Part shown: in pieces, positions 11,049-22,599 of the stretch | Layout: each line of letters starts with the position of its first letter | How positions within the stretch are numbered: position 1 is the stretch's first letter | Source: Grifola frondosa | Taxonomy: Eukaryota > Basidiomycota > Agaricomycetes > Polyporales > Grifolaceae | Length of the DNA: 64,000 bases | Direction: 5' to 3' | NCBI GenBank assembly: GCA_001683735.1 | Contig: LUGG01000009.1 | Coordinates: 1 to 64,000, forward strand | Made by a program: the position numbers and the translations under genes | Notes under the pieces: model-generated | The model's input: the letters and a program-made list of their open reading frames with translations, nothing else | Told to the model about the DNA's origin: nothing | Database searches by the model: none

Positions 11049-13579
11049 TCAACGCGGGGACAACGACGAATAAGCAGGTGGCGAGCCTGCTCGCTGCTGC
11101 AAAGAGGCACTGCTTTCGTATGCTGTGTATGGCCCAATGGTAGCGTCACTCCCTGAGCGCGAATGGCCTCCTTGCGCCGTATAAGACACGTCACTAGGTT
11201 CCACTTCATGCCGAGGAGGGACGAAAGTCGAAGCAGTCGCCGACTGGCCCTGAGATACGGGTGAGATGATCACAGGCACAGACTGGAACGGGTCAGCGAA
11301 CGGGTTTGGCAGGGAGGCGTAGTAACTGTCTGTTGGAGTGTGAGGACGGGACGGTGGAGTCGCTGGACGTGATGTCGCGAGCGAAGGAGGCGTAGGTCGT
11401 GGAGACGACAGAGCAGCTTGGGGTTTGGGAGACAGCGAGGGCGGAGGGGCAACACGAGATGAACCATTGCCTCGCCGCGGTTCCGGTTCCCGGTTGCACC
11501 TTGGCGGTGTCGCTAAACGGGTTCTCGGAGGGTTGATACAACTGTTGGCGGTGTGACTCTTCGCACAGGCTGCTTAACCTTGAAGGAGCCTTCATGACCC
11601 GAAGCGGCATCTCCCAATGAAGGACCTGAATCCTGCCTCACAGGGGTGTACCTATCATGCTGATTGGGGTATGTTGTGCCTTGCAGTGAGGGTGTTCGCT
11701 GCTGTGGGCGGTAAGTGTGGGTAACAGTGGGGGGGCGCGAGGGCGCGCGTTGCGGTTGGGGCATATAGAGCGTCGGATCGCCCGCATAGCCAACAGCACG
11801 CCCGTTCTGATCCCATTGTTGGTATTTGGATGAACCAAAAGGTCCCTTTGGATTGAGCGGCAGCTCGGTATCAGAACGAGTGGGATTGAAAATGAAGGAT
11901 GTGGTGGATTCCATTGCAGAGGTAGTGGGGTTGACGCCATAGGGTCTTGAGCTTAGATCCGCCATGGCAAGCTTCGCTTGTCTAAAGGACCAAATTATCT
12001 CACCAAATGTACAGAATACTGCGCGACAACACTTACCTGGCCTTCCTTCTATCGTAAATAACTTGGACCTTGACTTGATTCATCTTGTGATAGATGTACC
12101 ACATCGCACCAAAGGTGATAATGGTTGTGGCTATGAGCACAACATCCTTTATGATATTATCGGATTTGCTCGATGAGCCTAATAATGCAGCAAGACATTT
12201 AGAAACAATATGGTATGAAAAATGAACGAGCAGACGCTACGTACCATTTTCAGATTGCTCCAGCGCTACTCCGAGATAAACGGTAATGAATTGTTTCGGA
12301 AGTGAAAGAATGGCAGCTATGGAGAACGTCATAACCCCCATTCCGCACGTGGAGAATACCGCAGTTGTAACTGAAAAACAAGGTCTGCTGGGTAAAGAAG
12401 ATCACACAAAAATATCATCAGGCAGAACTTACAGTGTCCAGGAATTGCACTCAACCGCGCAATAAGCGCGATCTTGAATCCACCCTCACGCACAACGCGC
12501 GCCAAACACGCATACGATATCTTCGTACGCTCGAGCTTCGCGCCACGAGCTGCACAGCAGTACTTGAATGCACTGTGTCACATAAATAGCATGAGAATTT
12601 ATCGGAAAATCATGGATGTGAAAGGATTGCCATACTAGAAGTTGCCTAACTCGCCCAGGAAAGTGCCCGCAGCGACAATGGCAAAGCCAATCCAGAGACC
12701 CCATACCAGACCGCAAAGAATAGCAACGATTTCATGACCAAATAGCTATGCGGTGATGGAAAAGTGAGCATGCAAGCTCAAACATTTAACAGCCAGGACG
12801 CTTACTGGAGGAAATGAGATGACGAAGAGGACTGCAATGGGTATAAGCCAGCCAAACGGAAGACTGTGAAATTTACGAATCAGTAACTCCTCATATGAGA
12901 CTAGGGCCAACCCAGACGACAATCTACGAATTGCGTTGACGCAAAGGTCCGAGCGTAGGCGACAGGCAGGCAAGCTTCGACCATTCCCACAAAGGCTAAA
13001 TAGCACAAACAGATATGGACGGAGGGCTACGTCGTGGGTCGCATGGCGAAACCAAGGTCTTGCATGAAGGTCTCCAAATAATGAGATACTCACTCGTGCA
13101 TCCAATTTGCTGCGGGTCTAAGCCAATTGACAATTTGCGTATGGCACACAGTGAAAAGGATGAGAATTGCAGTGGCAATTATGAAGGCGACGTAGTACCC
13201 TATGGTTAATGAGAAGTAAACGAACACTGCGGAGAAGACAGTGGCGACGTACAGGCCCATTCTTTGCGAATCCAATATCGCCATTTCATCATAGCACCCC
13301 AGTCAATAACGCCTGTCTTAGATAGCTCTGCGTTCTCGCTAGAGTGGGACTTGGGGTGCGGGAGATTTCACGAAGGTTGACAACCACGTCGGTATTTTTC
13401 TTGAAGGGTGTGGGCTCTCGTCCATGGTTGCTATCGTCGCTGCTGAGCGAGGATGCGCTGGCGCCGTACCGAGTGCCATTTGGAGGGTATGGATATTGGT
13501 TTGGAGTGATACTGACGGTAGAATAAGGAACATTAGAGAGGGGAGCTTGGCGGATACCGTATGCCGGATACGAGGCCAT
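11049..13579 (-). CDS. TVP38: TVP38/TMEM64 family membrane protein
   Basis: SNARE-associated Golgi (VTT domain) protein of the yeast Tvp38 type, a multispanning protein of the late Golgi. Minus-strand exons: 13579-13253, 13199-13094, 12863-12806, 12745-12636, 12572-12433, 12370-12245, 12178-12037, then from 11981 downward. The core reads WYYVAFIIATAILILF, then FGWLIPIAVLFVISFPP and the signature GLWIGFAIVAAGTFLGELGN followed by FKYCCAARGAKLERT. It continues with IALIARLSAIPGH, typical of the family. The N-terminal 90 residues and the C-terminal tail are disordered and proline-rich. Two irregularities: near 13345 the frame shifts by one base just before SENAELSKTGVIDW, and after 11530 the tail changes frame again. 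The frame ending at 11513 or a continuation to 11049 are both possible. Family assignment is strong, the end is not. Confidence 0.85.
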
Positions 13580-14439
13580 GACAAGATACAATCGCTCTCG
13601 GAAGAGGTACAACGGAGGCCAGCCAAGAAAAGCGGAAGGACAATTATTGATGGAAAGACAGCCTGGCTGTCTTTGCGGATTAAGTGCAGCTAGGATGAGA
13701 AGGTGGCAGTTGGATATAAGTTAAGAGTCGTTGCGGTCGTTGCAGTGCTGCTCGACTTCTTCCCAGCTCGGAAGAGCTGTGCTTGTCTCCCAGATATATT
13801 TCTTCCTTGCGCACTTCTTGTTTTATCAAGATCTCACTTTCTGTCACCATTTTATGCTACCTGCATTGCACTTTGTACTCAAGTCTCTTCGCAGGTGCTT
13901 GCATGTTGAAACACAGCAAGCTACTGACAGTTGTCGTCGCCAAGCTACAATGGACTGCGGCGCATCGGAACCCACGCCACACCGCCTGGTCCTATCGAGC
14001 TACGCTGGACAACACTGATGTATAGCGATATATACAGGAAATCAACTAGAATATATACAGTTCCTTTGCACCGAATTACGACACCCTATTGGTGAAGCGG
14101 AGTGGGCAACATATTCGCAAATTAAAGTGAGGACACTGCTTCACCCGTACATACATCTTGATCGTGGTATTTAACTCTCTGTGCAGTTGATGAACCCGTA
14201 AATATATACTGGCGCAATTGATGCTTGAGCCTCAAACACTGAAGCTTTGTAAATACATGATAATTGGGTGTAATTGTAGTGATATGCGTTTGACATGAAA
14301 CTTGCAATGAAATATGCGGAAGACAGTGCTTGCCTCGGCGTCGGCCGGGGAGAAATTGTGAGTCGGAACTGGTCGTCAAACTAGTGTCAGACTCGTCCCA
14401 GCACCAACACTCCACCTCTCCTCGCACTCCTTTACCAAT
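13580..14439. other. Divergent promoter region
   Basis: 860 bp between the starts of the minus-strand TVP38-like gene and the plus-strand ATP synthase subunit g gene, so it carries both promoters. Short open frames at 13703-14025 show no conserved feature. A CT-rich stretch precedes the 14440 start. Confidence 0.55.
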
Positions 14440-15159
14440 ATGGTGCGCCCCTCTCAGTCCGTCTCATGCAAGCTCTTCGTCCTCGCCGTGTCCCCCAGTC
14501 CTCGCGCGTTCAACAGCAACGTTTTGCGTCGTCCCCGCGAGCTCAGAGGAGTTGCAGAAAAAGGCGCAGGACGTGCTCGCGTCCGTCCAAAAGGGCCTCG
14601 GTCAGGCGTTTGAGGCGGGAAAGAAGGTCTTGGGGCCTTTCGGTGAGAAGGCTGGCAATGCACTAGGAGGTATGTCTCTCCCGAAATTGAATCTACATCT
14701 CTATCTGTTTCGTTCTTAAGTGCCGGCCATTTGTTTCATTGTGAACAATGATGAACTAATGTTTCGCTTTTCTCTTCACCTTATCCTACAATTTCGCTGG
14801 TGCTTTATGTAGCGTACCGCCAACCGTTGCAGTATAACTTCTCCGTTGCTCGTGAGATCCTCAAACAGGTATACACTGCCGAGCGCCTTCAGCCTCCCAC
14901 TTCTCTCTCGACCATCACAAGCGTGTATTCAACCTTGTGGTCTCGCGCTATCAGTCCTGCATACTGGCGCCAACTGGTGCGGTCTGGCGAATGGGCGAAG
15001 GTTGGCGTGTACGCGGTGGAGGTTATGGTATCTTCAAAGTGAGCAATGGACTGCCCTTATCCCCCTGGTGCTCATTTCTATGGGTGCTGATCATGTATGT
15101 TCGTCTAGATTGGAGAAATTATTGGACGGAGAAGTCTTATTGGGTACAACGTGCAATAG
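14440..15159 (+). CDS. ATP20: Mitochondrial ATP synthase subunit g
   Basis: Subunit g of the mitochondrial F1Fo-ATP synthase, an inner-membrane subunit needed for dimer formation and crista shape. Exons 14440-14669, 14813-15038 and 15109-15159. The N-terminus is a basic mitochondrial presequence (RPRRVPQSSRVQQQRFASS), followed by SSEELQKKAQDVLASVQKG. The family core is AYRQPLQYNFSVAREILKQV and SPAYWRQLVRSGEWAKVGVY, ending IGEIIGRRSLIGYNVQ before the stop. The frame is broken at two points. Near 14540 one C seems missing in a CCCC run, and near 15024 one base is missing before YGIFK. The first codons may also need the ATG at 14466. Because the encoded residues on each side are perfectly family-like, sequencing error is likelier than pseudogenisation; this is inference. 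Confidence 0.85.
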
Positions 15160-16272
15160 ATATTCTCGCCGTTCTATGGTCAACATGTAGAATCTCCTAA
15201 TGCGTGAACTTGAAGTTCCTCTACCGCTCCTTCGTCGTTATCTTGCTAGTAACACGTTCAACTTAAAAAGGTTTGCTACTATTAATTGTTAATGATAATC
15301 ATGGTGAGTGAGTGTCGTCCTGCATAACCTGACAACATATGAATGGCAGGTTGGCCACATTTGTGTTTTCAATCTCCCACAATGAGACCGTTACACCCTC
15401 TACCAATCTTGGGCCCTTTCCTGCGAGGTAATGTCGGATCACATAGTCTGATGCTACATATCGCGATGCTTCGCTCGTTTAACCTGTATCGCGGTTTGAT
15501 AGCAGTCATCACTGATCTGTCCGACTTCGGTTATGAAGGAGCTCGAGCATACTATACGCAAGCTGCATCGTAGGGCCCGCAGCAGGCGACCTCCCGCTGC
15601 TCATATCAACCGCAAATCTACGTACCTGATCGTCCGCTGGCGCACGTCGTTCTCATCCGTCGCCTCCAGAGAGGTGTCAACGATTGATTCACAGTACCAC
15701 TTCACGCTATCGCTTTCCATTATCGTACAGCACATGATCTTGGAAGTCGCCGTCCTGCCGTCTGCGCTCATCAGTGCTCACAGTTCGAGCAGTAAAGGTT
15801 GCATGGTCGCCGACCACGGGCAGTGCGACTGGTCCGTCACATCACTGGTCCGAACACTGCGAGGACACATCATATAAGACGTATGGCAGGATAAAGTACT
15901 GATCATGTGCCCTGGTAGAGTTAAGTAGAAATTGATTGACTGTGATAGAGGAGAAAGAATTCGTACAGTACAAGAATCATTAAGGGGATACAACGGCCTA
16001 CTCCTCTAAATTACGCCGTGGAGTCGTCAACATCGAGCAGTCTACAAGTCTGTGAATGTCTCCAGAGAGATGATCTGTGTGTCGGGCGCTTAATAGCACC
16101 GGAAGCAAATAAAGATACACAACTATCAGTGATCGCACGCCTGTCGGACGACCAACATCTTCGACGACGACACCGACGACGACAACTATCGCATCCACGA
16201 TCCAGCCACTTTCCGACGCATTGGCTGCTCGTGTGCTTTCAGTAGTGAAATACTCCCGACAATTCTCGTGCC
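15160..16272. other. Intergenic region, 1.1 kb
   Basis: No convincing gene. Plus-strand frames at 15343-15877 and minus-strand frames at 15998-16369 overlap each other and show no domain or splice chain. The 3' part is the promoter of the MUB1-like gene. Confidence 0.5.
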
Positions 16273-19100
16273 ATGCGGGAATCCAACTTCGCCTTTCCTG
16301 CCCAGAATCGGGCGTGCGTTTGCATCTCTCTAGTTGTATGACCGCAGAGGTATTTTTTTTAGCTTCCATTCATCTGGATGAATTAATCCTTACGTTGTGC
16401 ATAAGCTTTGGATACCAACTCGCCACTCCTCTTTTCAACTCGCTTACCCACCTTGTTTACCTCACATCTACCTCGCCCGCATCCGGGAGATCATGACAAT
16501 GGATGGCGGCCTTGAGCGACTTGTCCGCATTCTTCACGACTTCTGTATGTGTCCGCACCTCCGGAAAACCCATCTATGCTCTACGGCCTCGCCCCCCCGG
16601 GTTCTCACCCGGCCAAACTCCAACCTACTCTCAATCCGAAGACATTTGACAAGCATTCCGCTTGGCGGTTCTCGCTTGCCTTTCAATGTGTTGTGAATAT
16701 TGGTGTTCGTGGAAGCGAGCCCATTCGCAGTCGTGTGGTTCAAGCGGGAACACTGGATGTCGTTGGCTGCGTTCTCGAGGCATGGCTCGCTAACAAGGGC
16801 TTCGCAGTGGGCCCCAGTATTGGTGCGAATGGTATGCCAAGGGAAACTCGTGAGCAAAGACTTGCACGTCGGCAGGCGCAAACGGAAATGCGCCAACGTG
16901 AACAGGTCGCGGCGCTCGCACGAGCGCTTGAAAGGCAGGTCGCAGATGTGAGTGGTGAATGTATGACTCCCGATGCATGCTGATCTTTTCAGGAGCCGAT
17001 ACAGACAGAGAGCGCAGCGGATACATCGGCGGAAACATCATCGAACGCCACTCCGATTGGAAGCAACACCCCCACTGGTTCGGTTGTCGTTCCAGGAAGG
17101 GACCGTAGCGGCACAATCATCGCCCGTCCTATCTGGGACCAACCCCAGCGGCGTGCTCACCGCTCAAGACCGACTGTCCAAGCTGCATCGCAGGGTGCAT
17201 CCACTTCAACATCAGCTGCAAACTCAAGACCCGAGACCGAGACCGAGGATGACGGCGACGTTGACATGGACCGCGCGAGTAGCCGAGATGGTGACGGGTC
17301 ATCTCCAGATCCCACGCGCGGGGATAATGGCACCGTGCGTGGAGCGCGGCGGGCGGTTGGCATCGTTTCAGACACGACGGCGCCCGCAGCCGCTGGCGCT
17401 TCACTTGAGATGAACACGGATGCACACATCATCATCAACGACCAGGGCTGGCTGTGGAAGGTGTGGGTGTGGAGGACGGAATAGTCTCGTTGGAAGCCAA
17501 CGATGATTTTGCCATGGGCGCGCCGCCCGGGGCCCCTGGTGCGATTGATGGGCCTCCCCCGCGTACTGTCACTGATACACATGGGACTGCAGGGGAGAGG
17601 ACACCCAGGGCGGGCACGACCAACTTGCCCATGACTGTTCCACCCGTACCGGCCGGTACAGCGCTACGGATGACTACGAACGGTGGTGAGGGACCCGGTG
17701 CACGTGCTAGTGTTGGACGACGGGGGTACACACGCACACGACCAGGGGAACAAATACGCCAACAGCGCCAACGGGTGCTAATGCAGGAGTAGGAGCAACT
17801 AACCACCACCATCCGCGCGATCCAGATTCCGGTCCATATAGGGATGAGGACGTCCTTCTCAGCCTGCAGCTCCTTGCATATCTCAGCAAATACCCGCATG
17901 TTCGACAGGCATTCTACAAACCCCGCACGACATTCCATCCCGCAAGCGCCCAGCTTGCAGTTGGCGACAGTAGGTTTGCTCAACCCGTAGCTGGGCCAAG
18001 TGGCAGCGGTATTAATGGTAGTGGAAACGCAAGTGGGAGTCGGCTGAGCATGGCGAGCGGACCTGGTGCGGGGAGCAGTACAATGCCTGCGAAGGAGCAG
18101 AGTTCGTTCATGAAGGCATTCGCGAGCGCGACGGGGCGGGCGGAAGGAGAAGGAGAAAGAAAAGGCGAGTGTCGGCCCAGCGTGCCTGCCACTCCCCGCG
18201 CATGACCAACGTATTTGCTCTTGTGGAGCCGCTTCAATACGACATAGTTCATCTGAGCTCGAGTCATCAAATCCGCCTATCCTCCCGCCAGAGATTCAAT
18301 ATTGGGCTGGCGTCATCATGCGGAATGCGTGTAGGAAGGACGACAGTCGGAATGGCATCCGGCAGTGTGCGAACAGTGAGTCTTGTCTTGTCATGCATGC
18401 GTGGGGAACGTCCACATCTGAGTTTGTTCATAGTGTTGTGTGGACGATGGGAGTCATACCCGCGGGAGTTTGCAAAATGCCGCCGATGTAGGAAGGCCAA
18501 ATACTGCGGCAAGGAATGCCAGAGCACGGCGTGGAGTGAAGGGCACCGGTTTTGGTGTAGCGCAAAGGACCCAGAGGAAGATGCAGATCACCATCATGGC
18601 GAAGGATCCTCGCGAGCGGCTGCAGGATTGAGCGGCGCGGCTGCGGGGGCGCCATTGGTTGCGTCATCGGCGACGGTAACGGGCCGCGCAGAACGACGAG
18701 CAGAACGTGAACGTGAACGAGCGCAGCGGGCGTTGGCGGCGGAGGTGCGCCTTACGGACACCGTCAGACCCGTCGCGATTGTGCAGCGCATGCCTGCGCT
18801 CACAAATGCAACGCTCACACTTCCGCAACAGACGCCGCAGCAGACGCCGCGAGCGGGGGGCCAGTTCCCTGCGTTTCGCTCTTCAAATATCTTGGCGCTG
18901 CGCAGGCGGGATCGTGGTCGCGACGATGAGTCCGGCACGGAAGGTGCGGGCGCGGTGCAGGTTATGGGGACGCGACGCGGCGGCGCGTGGAGGTTGCTGA
19001 GCGGCTGATGCGGATGATGCAAGACGATAGAGGGGAGGGCCCGTCAGCTGGTCCATCGAGGGGCATGAATGATCTGACCGACGACATGGCGGTGGACTGA
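16273..19100 (+). CDS. MUB1: MUB1/samB-like MYND zinc-finger protein
   Basis: Homologue of yeast Mub1 and Aspergillus SamB. Mub1 works with the E3 ligase Ubr2 and the E2 Rad6 in ubiquitination of the proteasome regulator Rpn4; SamB affects polar growth. The N-terminus MRESNFAFPAQNRACVCIS is at 16273, then NSLTHLVYLTSTSP and MTMDGGLERLVRILHDFC. A helical repeat region follows (AWRFSLAFQCVVNIGVRG). The middle is long and disordered. Then come DEDVLLSLQLLAYLSKYP and EIQYWAGVIMRNACRKD. A MYND finger at about 18360-18575 has the ligands CANMLC, CRRC, YCGKEC and HRFWC; an intron splits it after 18372. Clear introns: 16949-16992 and 18373-18430. The tail ends MNDLTDDMAVD. At least six one-base frame breaks interrupt the gene, several in C or G runs, so the exact protein cannot be read. 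It is either mis-sequenced or a recent pseudogene. Confidence 0.8.
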
Positions 19101-19511
19101 CTTCAGCTGGCTCTTTCCCGGCAGTCGTGGAAATTTTTCTCCGGTGTCGACGACTCGCTCCTGCGACGGACGATAGATGAAACGTTCATTGGGTTCGATC
19201 TACACTCTCTACACTCACCTCGTTGCTCACCCATACCTCCGTGCTCGCAGTCCGTATATCTTTTTCTTTCCCTCGAGGCATCATCGATATCGCAATGTAG
19301 TTCATACGTATACACACACATCCTACTGCAATACCACCTATATTTCCTAACTATTCATGAGCGATTTTTGAGGAATTTCTAGAGGCTTCTATGTTTGTTC
19401 GGGACAAATAACGCCTAAGAAAAATGACGGGTGAGGTCGATCCGACCAACTTGTGAACGCACACATCTCCCTCCTCAGCGTTTTCTTCGTTCTCCCCCAT
19501 TTTCTGTACAA
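19101..19511. other. Intergenic region before HSP10
   Basis: 411 bp holding the 3' end of the MUB1-like gene and the HSP10 promoter, including a heat-shock-element-like motif. Confidence 0.6.
19377..19389 (+). promoter_or_regulatory. Heat-shock-element-like site
   Basis: TTC-ta-GAG-gc-TTC: three alternating 5-bp modules with one mismatch (GAG for GAA), 123 bp upstream of the HSP10 start codon. Hsf1 is known to control mitochondrial chaperonins in fungi. The match is short and could be chance. Confidence 0.4.
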
Positions 19512-20015
19512 ATGGTATGCTATGCTTGCTTATTTGCTTCTTCTTGGTGTACTGAGATATCCAACGTAGGCTGCCCAGGCGACGTTCAAGTCCATCAAGG
19601 CTGTTGTGCCTCTCTTTGACCGTGTCCTCGTCCAGCGGTTCAAGCCCGAGACGGTACGTCTGCACTGTACTACAGCGGTCGCGCATCCACTGACGTGTAC
19701 ATTTGAATTCGTAGAAAACCGCGTCAGGGATCTTCCTGCCGACGTCTGCGACGAGCAATCCGCTCCCCGAAGCGACGGTGATCGCAGTTGGCCCCGGAGC
19801 ACCGGATAAGACGGGCAAGATTGTGCCGACGCACGTAAAGGCTGGCGACCGCGTGCTGCTGCCGAACTGGGGCGGAAATTCGTTCAAGGTCGGAGAAGAG
19901 GTGAGCATTTTCATGTCTCCCCTATCAACCTTTGGAGACTAATGGATTCTATGTATGTGCGCAGGAGTACTTCCTGTACAAGGACGAGGAGATCCTTGCG
20001 AAGATCCAGGAGTGA
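19512..20015 (+). CDS. HSP10: Mitochondrial 10-kDa chaperonin HSP10
   Basis: GroES-type co-chaperonin that caps the HSP60 barrel in the mitochondrial matrix. Exons: 19512-19514, 19570-19653, 19715-19900 and 19965-20015, giving about 107 residues, the normal length. Family features: LFDRVLVQRFKPETKTASGI near the N-terminus, the mobile-loop region SGIFLPTSATSN, then ATVIAVGPGAPD and GDRVLLPNWGGNSFKVGEEE, ending EILAKIQE. The first exon consists of the ATG alone: the sequence AAATG is followed directly by a GTATGC donor, and the coding sequence resumes with Ala-Ala-Gln-Ala. This start is preferred because no other in-frame ATG precedes the conserved TFKSIKAVVPLFDRV segment. The frame is clean throughout. 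Confidence 0.95.
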
Positions 20016-20324
20016 GCGCGCTGAGTTGAGATCCGCGTTGTGAGGTGGGAGTTTGGGGGATTGGATCTAAGCAAAAGTTCGCTATCATTTGCATCGTATC
20101 AAAGAGCTAATCATCATCGCATTGTTTTCCTGCAATTCATACACATCACCACTCAGAGATGGCGAGACTTAGGAGTCATGGAGTGGATTCTGGTCGGCGC
20201 GCAGCCGCCCGTTCGCTGTTGAATGTGATACAAGAATACGTATGAGGAACTACGTTCGGCATGTTTCTTTGTGTGCACCCGACCAATTTTGTCTCGCCAA
20301 CGAAGTCCTTTCTGGTGTTACCCC
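20016..20324. other. Convergent spacer after HSP10
   Basis: About 310 bp between the ends of HSP10 and the small minus-strand gene. Nothing coding seen. Confidence 0.6.
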
Positions 20325-20896
20325 CTATTGATATGCTGCAACATCTTCCTCATCTTCACCGGCAAATCCACGCTCGAACTGTCCGTCTCTGGCCTCGGTG
20401 TATCTCGATATTAACTTCTCAGCTGCCTCGTTTCTGCTGTCAGCATGTCGCCCGTACGGGTCCAGTCCTACGCCAGGCTGCTGGACGAAGTCGCGTCTGG
20501 CGGACTCCTGGCCCTGCTTCGGGTCCTGTATCTTGTCGCTGATGGAACTGCCGCTAGGCGACTGGTCGACGAGACCCGTCTGCGCCTGGACGTTCCCGCG
20601 TTGTGCGAAAGGAGACCAGACGTTCTGGGGAGAGCCGTAGCCCCGGAAGAGGTCGCTGAACGAACAAGCTCTCAGCCAGACGATACGCCGTGTGCAAGGA
20701 CGATTTGGCTGAGCTCACTGTCATTAGGAGGCGGGTAATTCCCTGTGGTGTAATTGAAGTCGTCCTCTGTGTGCGGTCTGCCGCCAGCTGCTGGGAGTGA
20801 TTCGGAATTCGCAATGCAACAAACAGATATGAACGTTGACTCACGTTTGTCAGCGAGAGTGCGGTTGAAAGCGGGACTTGTGCGTGCGTCGCTCAT
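20325..20896 (-). CDS. Small hydrophilic protein of unknown function
   Basis: Not recognised. Three exons can be joined on the minus strand: start at 20896 (MSDARTSPAFNRTLADK), a first intron with GTGAGT donor, a second exon reading GGRPHTEDDFNYTTGNYPPP, a second intron of about 50 bp, and a long last exon ending in GFAGEDEEDVAAYQ with the stop at 20325-20327. The product is about 150 residues, rich in Gln, Ser, Asp and Arg, with no membrane segment or signal peptide. The last exon has a helical charged region (SRNEAAEKLISRYTEARDGQ). The plus-strand open frame over the same DNA is a shadow. The composition suggests a soluble, partly disordered protein. The splice choice before SFSDLFRGYG is the weakest point. 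Confidence 0.6.
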
Positions 20897-21484
20897 CGTA
20901 GGTAGTGGTAACACGCAGGTGCACTAATCTATGCTGACGTCAGTTTGCAGTGATCGGGACTACGCCAACTGCGAGGCTGCTGTGGTGCAATTCAAAAAGA
21001 AAAAGGTCTGCATGTCGTCAATTGCGTTCGTGCTGTGGCCACTATCTGCTCATCAAGTGTAATGCGAGAACATCTAATTAGCTTCGCGTCTGTGATTCAA
21101 GGATTCTCACGAATATTGTGTGTCTAACGTGAATTATTCCGAGCGCCGGTCAAAAATGTTCAAGTTCGCATGCCCAGACGCGTACGTGTACTTAGTTCGA
21201 GTCGTTCACTCACAATTGCAACCTGTCAATACACCGTTACAGCGGTACTATGATACGTCAGTAACGGCGTTCGTGTTCCACTCGGCCTGAGAGTTTCTGG
21301 GGAGCTACTAGGTGCAATATCTAGTATCTGGAGACAAATTGTATGTGCAGGTTTTATGTTGGGAATAGTCGCTCATATGGTCTAAAGGTTGATTCATCAC
21401 TGCATCGAGGGTGCAGTTTTTCCAACGACTCATTGCCGTGCGGCGTCGCATTCTATCTCGGCACTCGAGAGTCATAGTGGACGT
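20897..21484. other. Divergent intergenic region
   Basis: Promoter side of the small minus-strand gene and of the first F-box relic. No coding signal. Confidence 0.5.
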
Positions 21485-22430
21485 ATGTCGCCAGAACCTA
21501 TTCCAGACCTTGATGATTCTGTTCCAGACATAGACTCTCGGAGAAGGTCGGCCAATCGCTCAGGAAGCATGGCGACTGTAAAGCAACAGCGACGAGCCAA
21601 ACTAGCGGATAAACTCAGAGAGGTGTTCGAGTTGGACGCCATCAACGAACTTCCCTCTCTTCCTCTAGAACCACCGATCACATCATTTCATTCGTAACGG
21701 ATCTAGCAACCCTCCGAAATTGTGCTCTCACATGTCGCAACTGGCTCCAGTCAGTCGATATCACCTCAGGTTCCATGATATCCGGATCACGAAGCCATCA
21801 CCTTCGAAAGCGTTGCTCTCCCAAACCCATCCATGTTGCTTATTTCGAGCCCAGTGAGGAGCTGACAGCGATTTCTCAGAGCTGCAACAACTCTTTTACT
21901 CCTTCCCGCGACTGTGCAGCCTGTCTTTGAACAGCGTCAAATGTCAAGACATCTCGTCTACTAGCCATTCTGTTCTGGGTGCAGACCCACGTCTGATCTT
22001 GGTATTTGTGGACGGCTTGAAACCTGCATTCATATCAGCAGTATTTAGCTGGCTATCGAGTACACCACATCAAGCCGTCAAATACTTTCATTACCCTGAA
22101 ACCATACCGTCTGTGTGTCAGCAGACAGTCTTCCGTTACCAAACTCTCAGCCGCAACTTGCAGAAGTTGACTTTACCTGTGTCTTCGTCAACAAGTTATT
22201 CCAGGTCGTCCATTTTTTTGTCCTGGCTAATAATTTCTTTTTTGCAAGATCATCACACCCCTAGCATTGTCTCATTGAGGTCTCTAACGATCTCTACGCA
22301 TATATGGGAAAAAAGGCTGTGGGATTGCTGCTTCGAGGATGCTCTCTGCAATCGCGTCGCCGTGAGCGCTAGGGCCAGTACCGATCTGATTCTCACGAAT
22401 GCAACTTCGACCAGTGTGCACGTCGTCTGA
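21485..22430 (+). pseudogene. F-box/LRR pseudogene A
   Basis: Relic of a local F-box/leucine-rich family; F-box proteins select substrates for SCF ubiquitin ligases. It begins with a hydrophilic leader at 21485 (MSPEPIPDLDDSVPDIDSRR). The F-box then lies in another frame at about 21676-21765 (DHIISFVTDLATLRNCALTC, RNWLQS), after one missing base. A stop occurs near 21930, and a later frame restores LRR-like text (LFYSFPRLCSLSLNSVKC) and runs to 22430. The middle of the family's protein is mostly absent compared with the intact minus-strand copy at 38.2-39.7 kb. The frame breaks plus the missing part make a functional product unlikely. Confidence 0.7.
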
Positions 22431-22599
22431 GACCCGTCTGCGATGGTTAGCACTGGTACTTGGTGAGCACTGGTTTTTTGAAGTGATCTTATCGCATATG
22501 TATTTGATTACGTGTAGAATACTATAAGCATGGGACGGGGATCTGCCAGGTCACTGTCCCATCTCAGCTCTCCAGGCTGCTTCTCCAAGTATTCACTTC

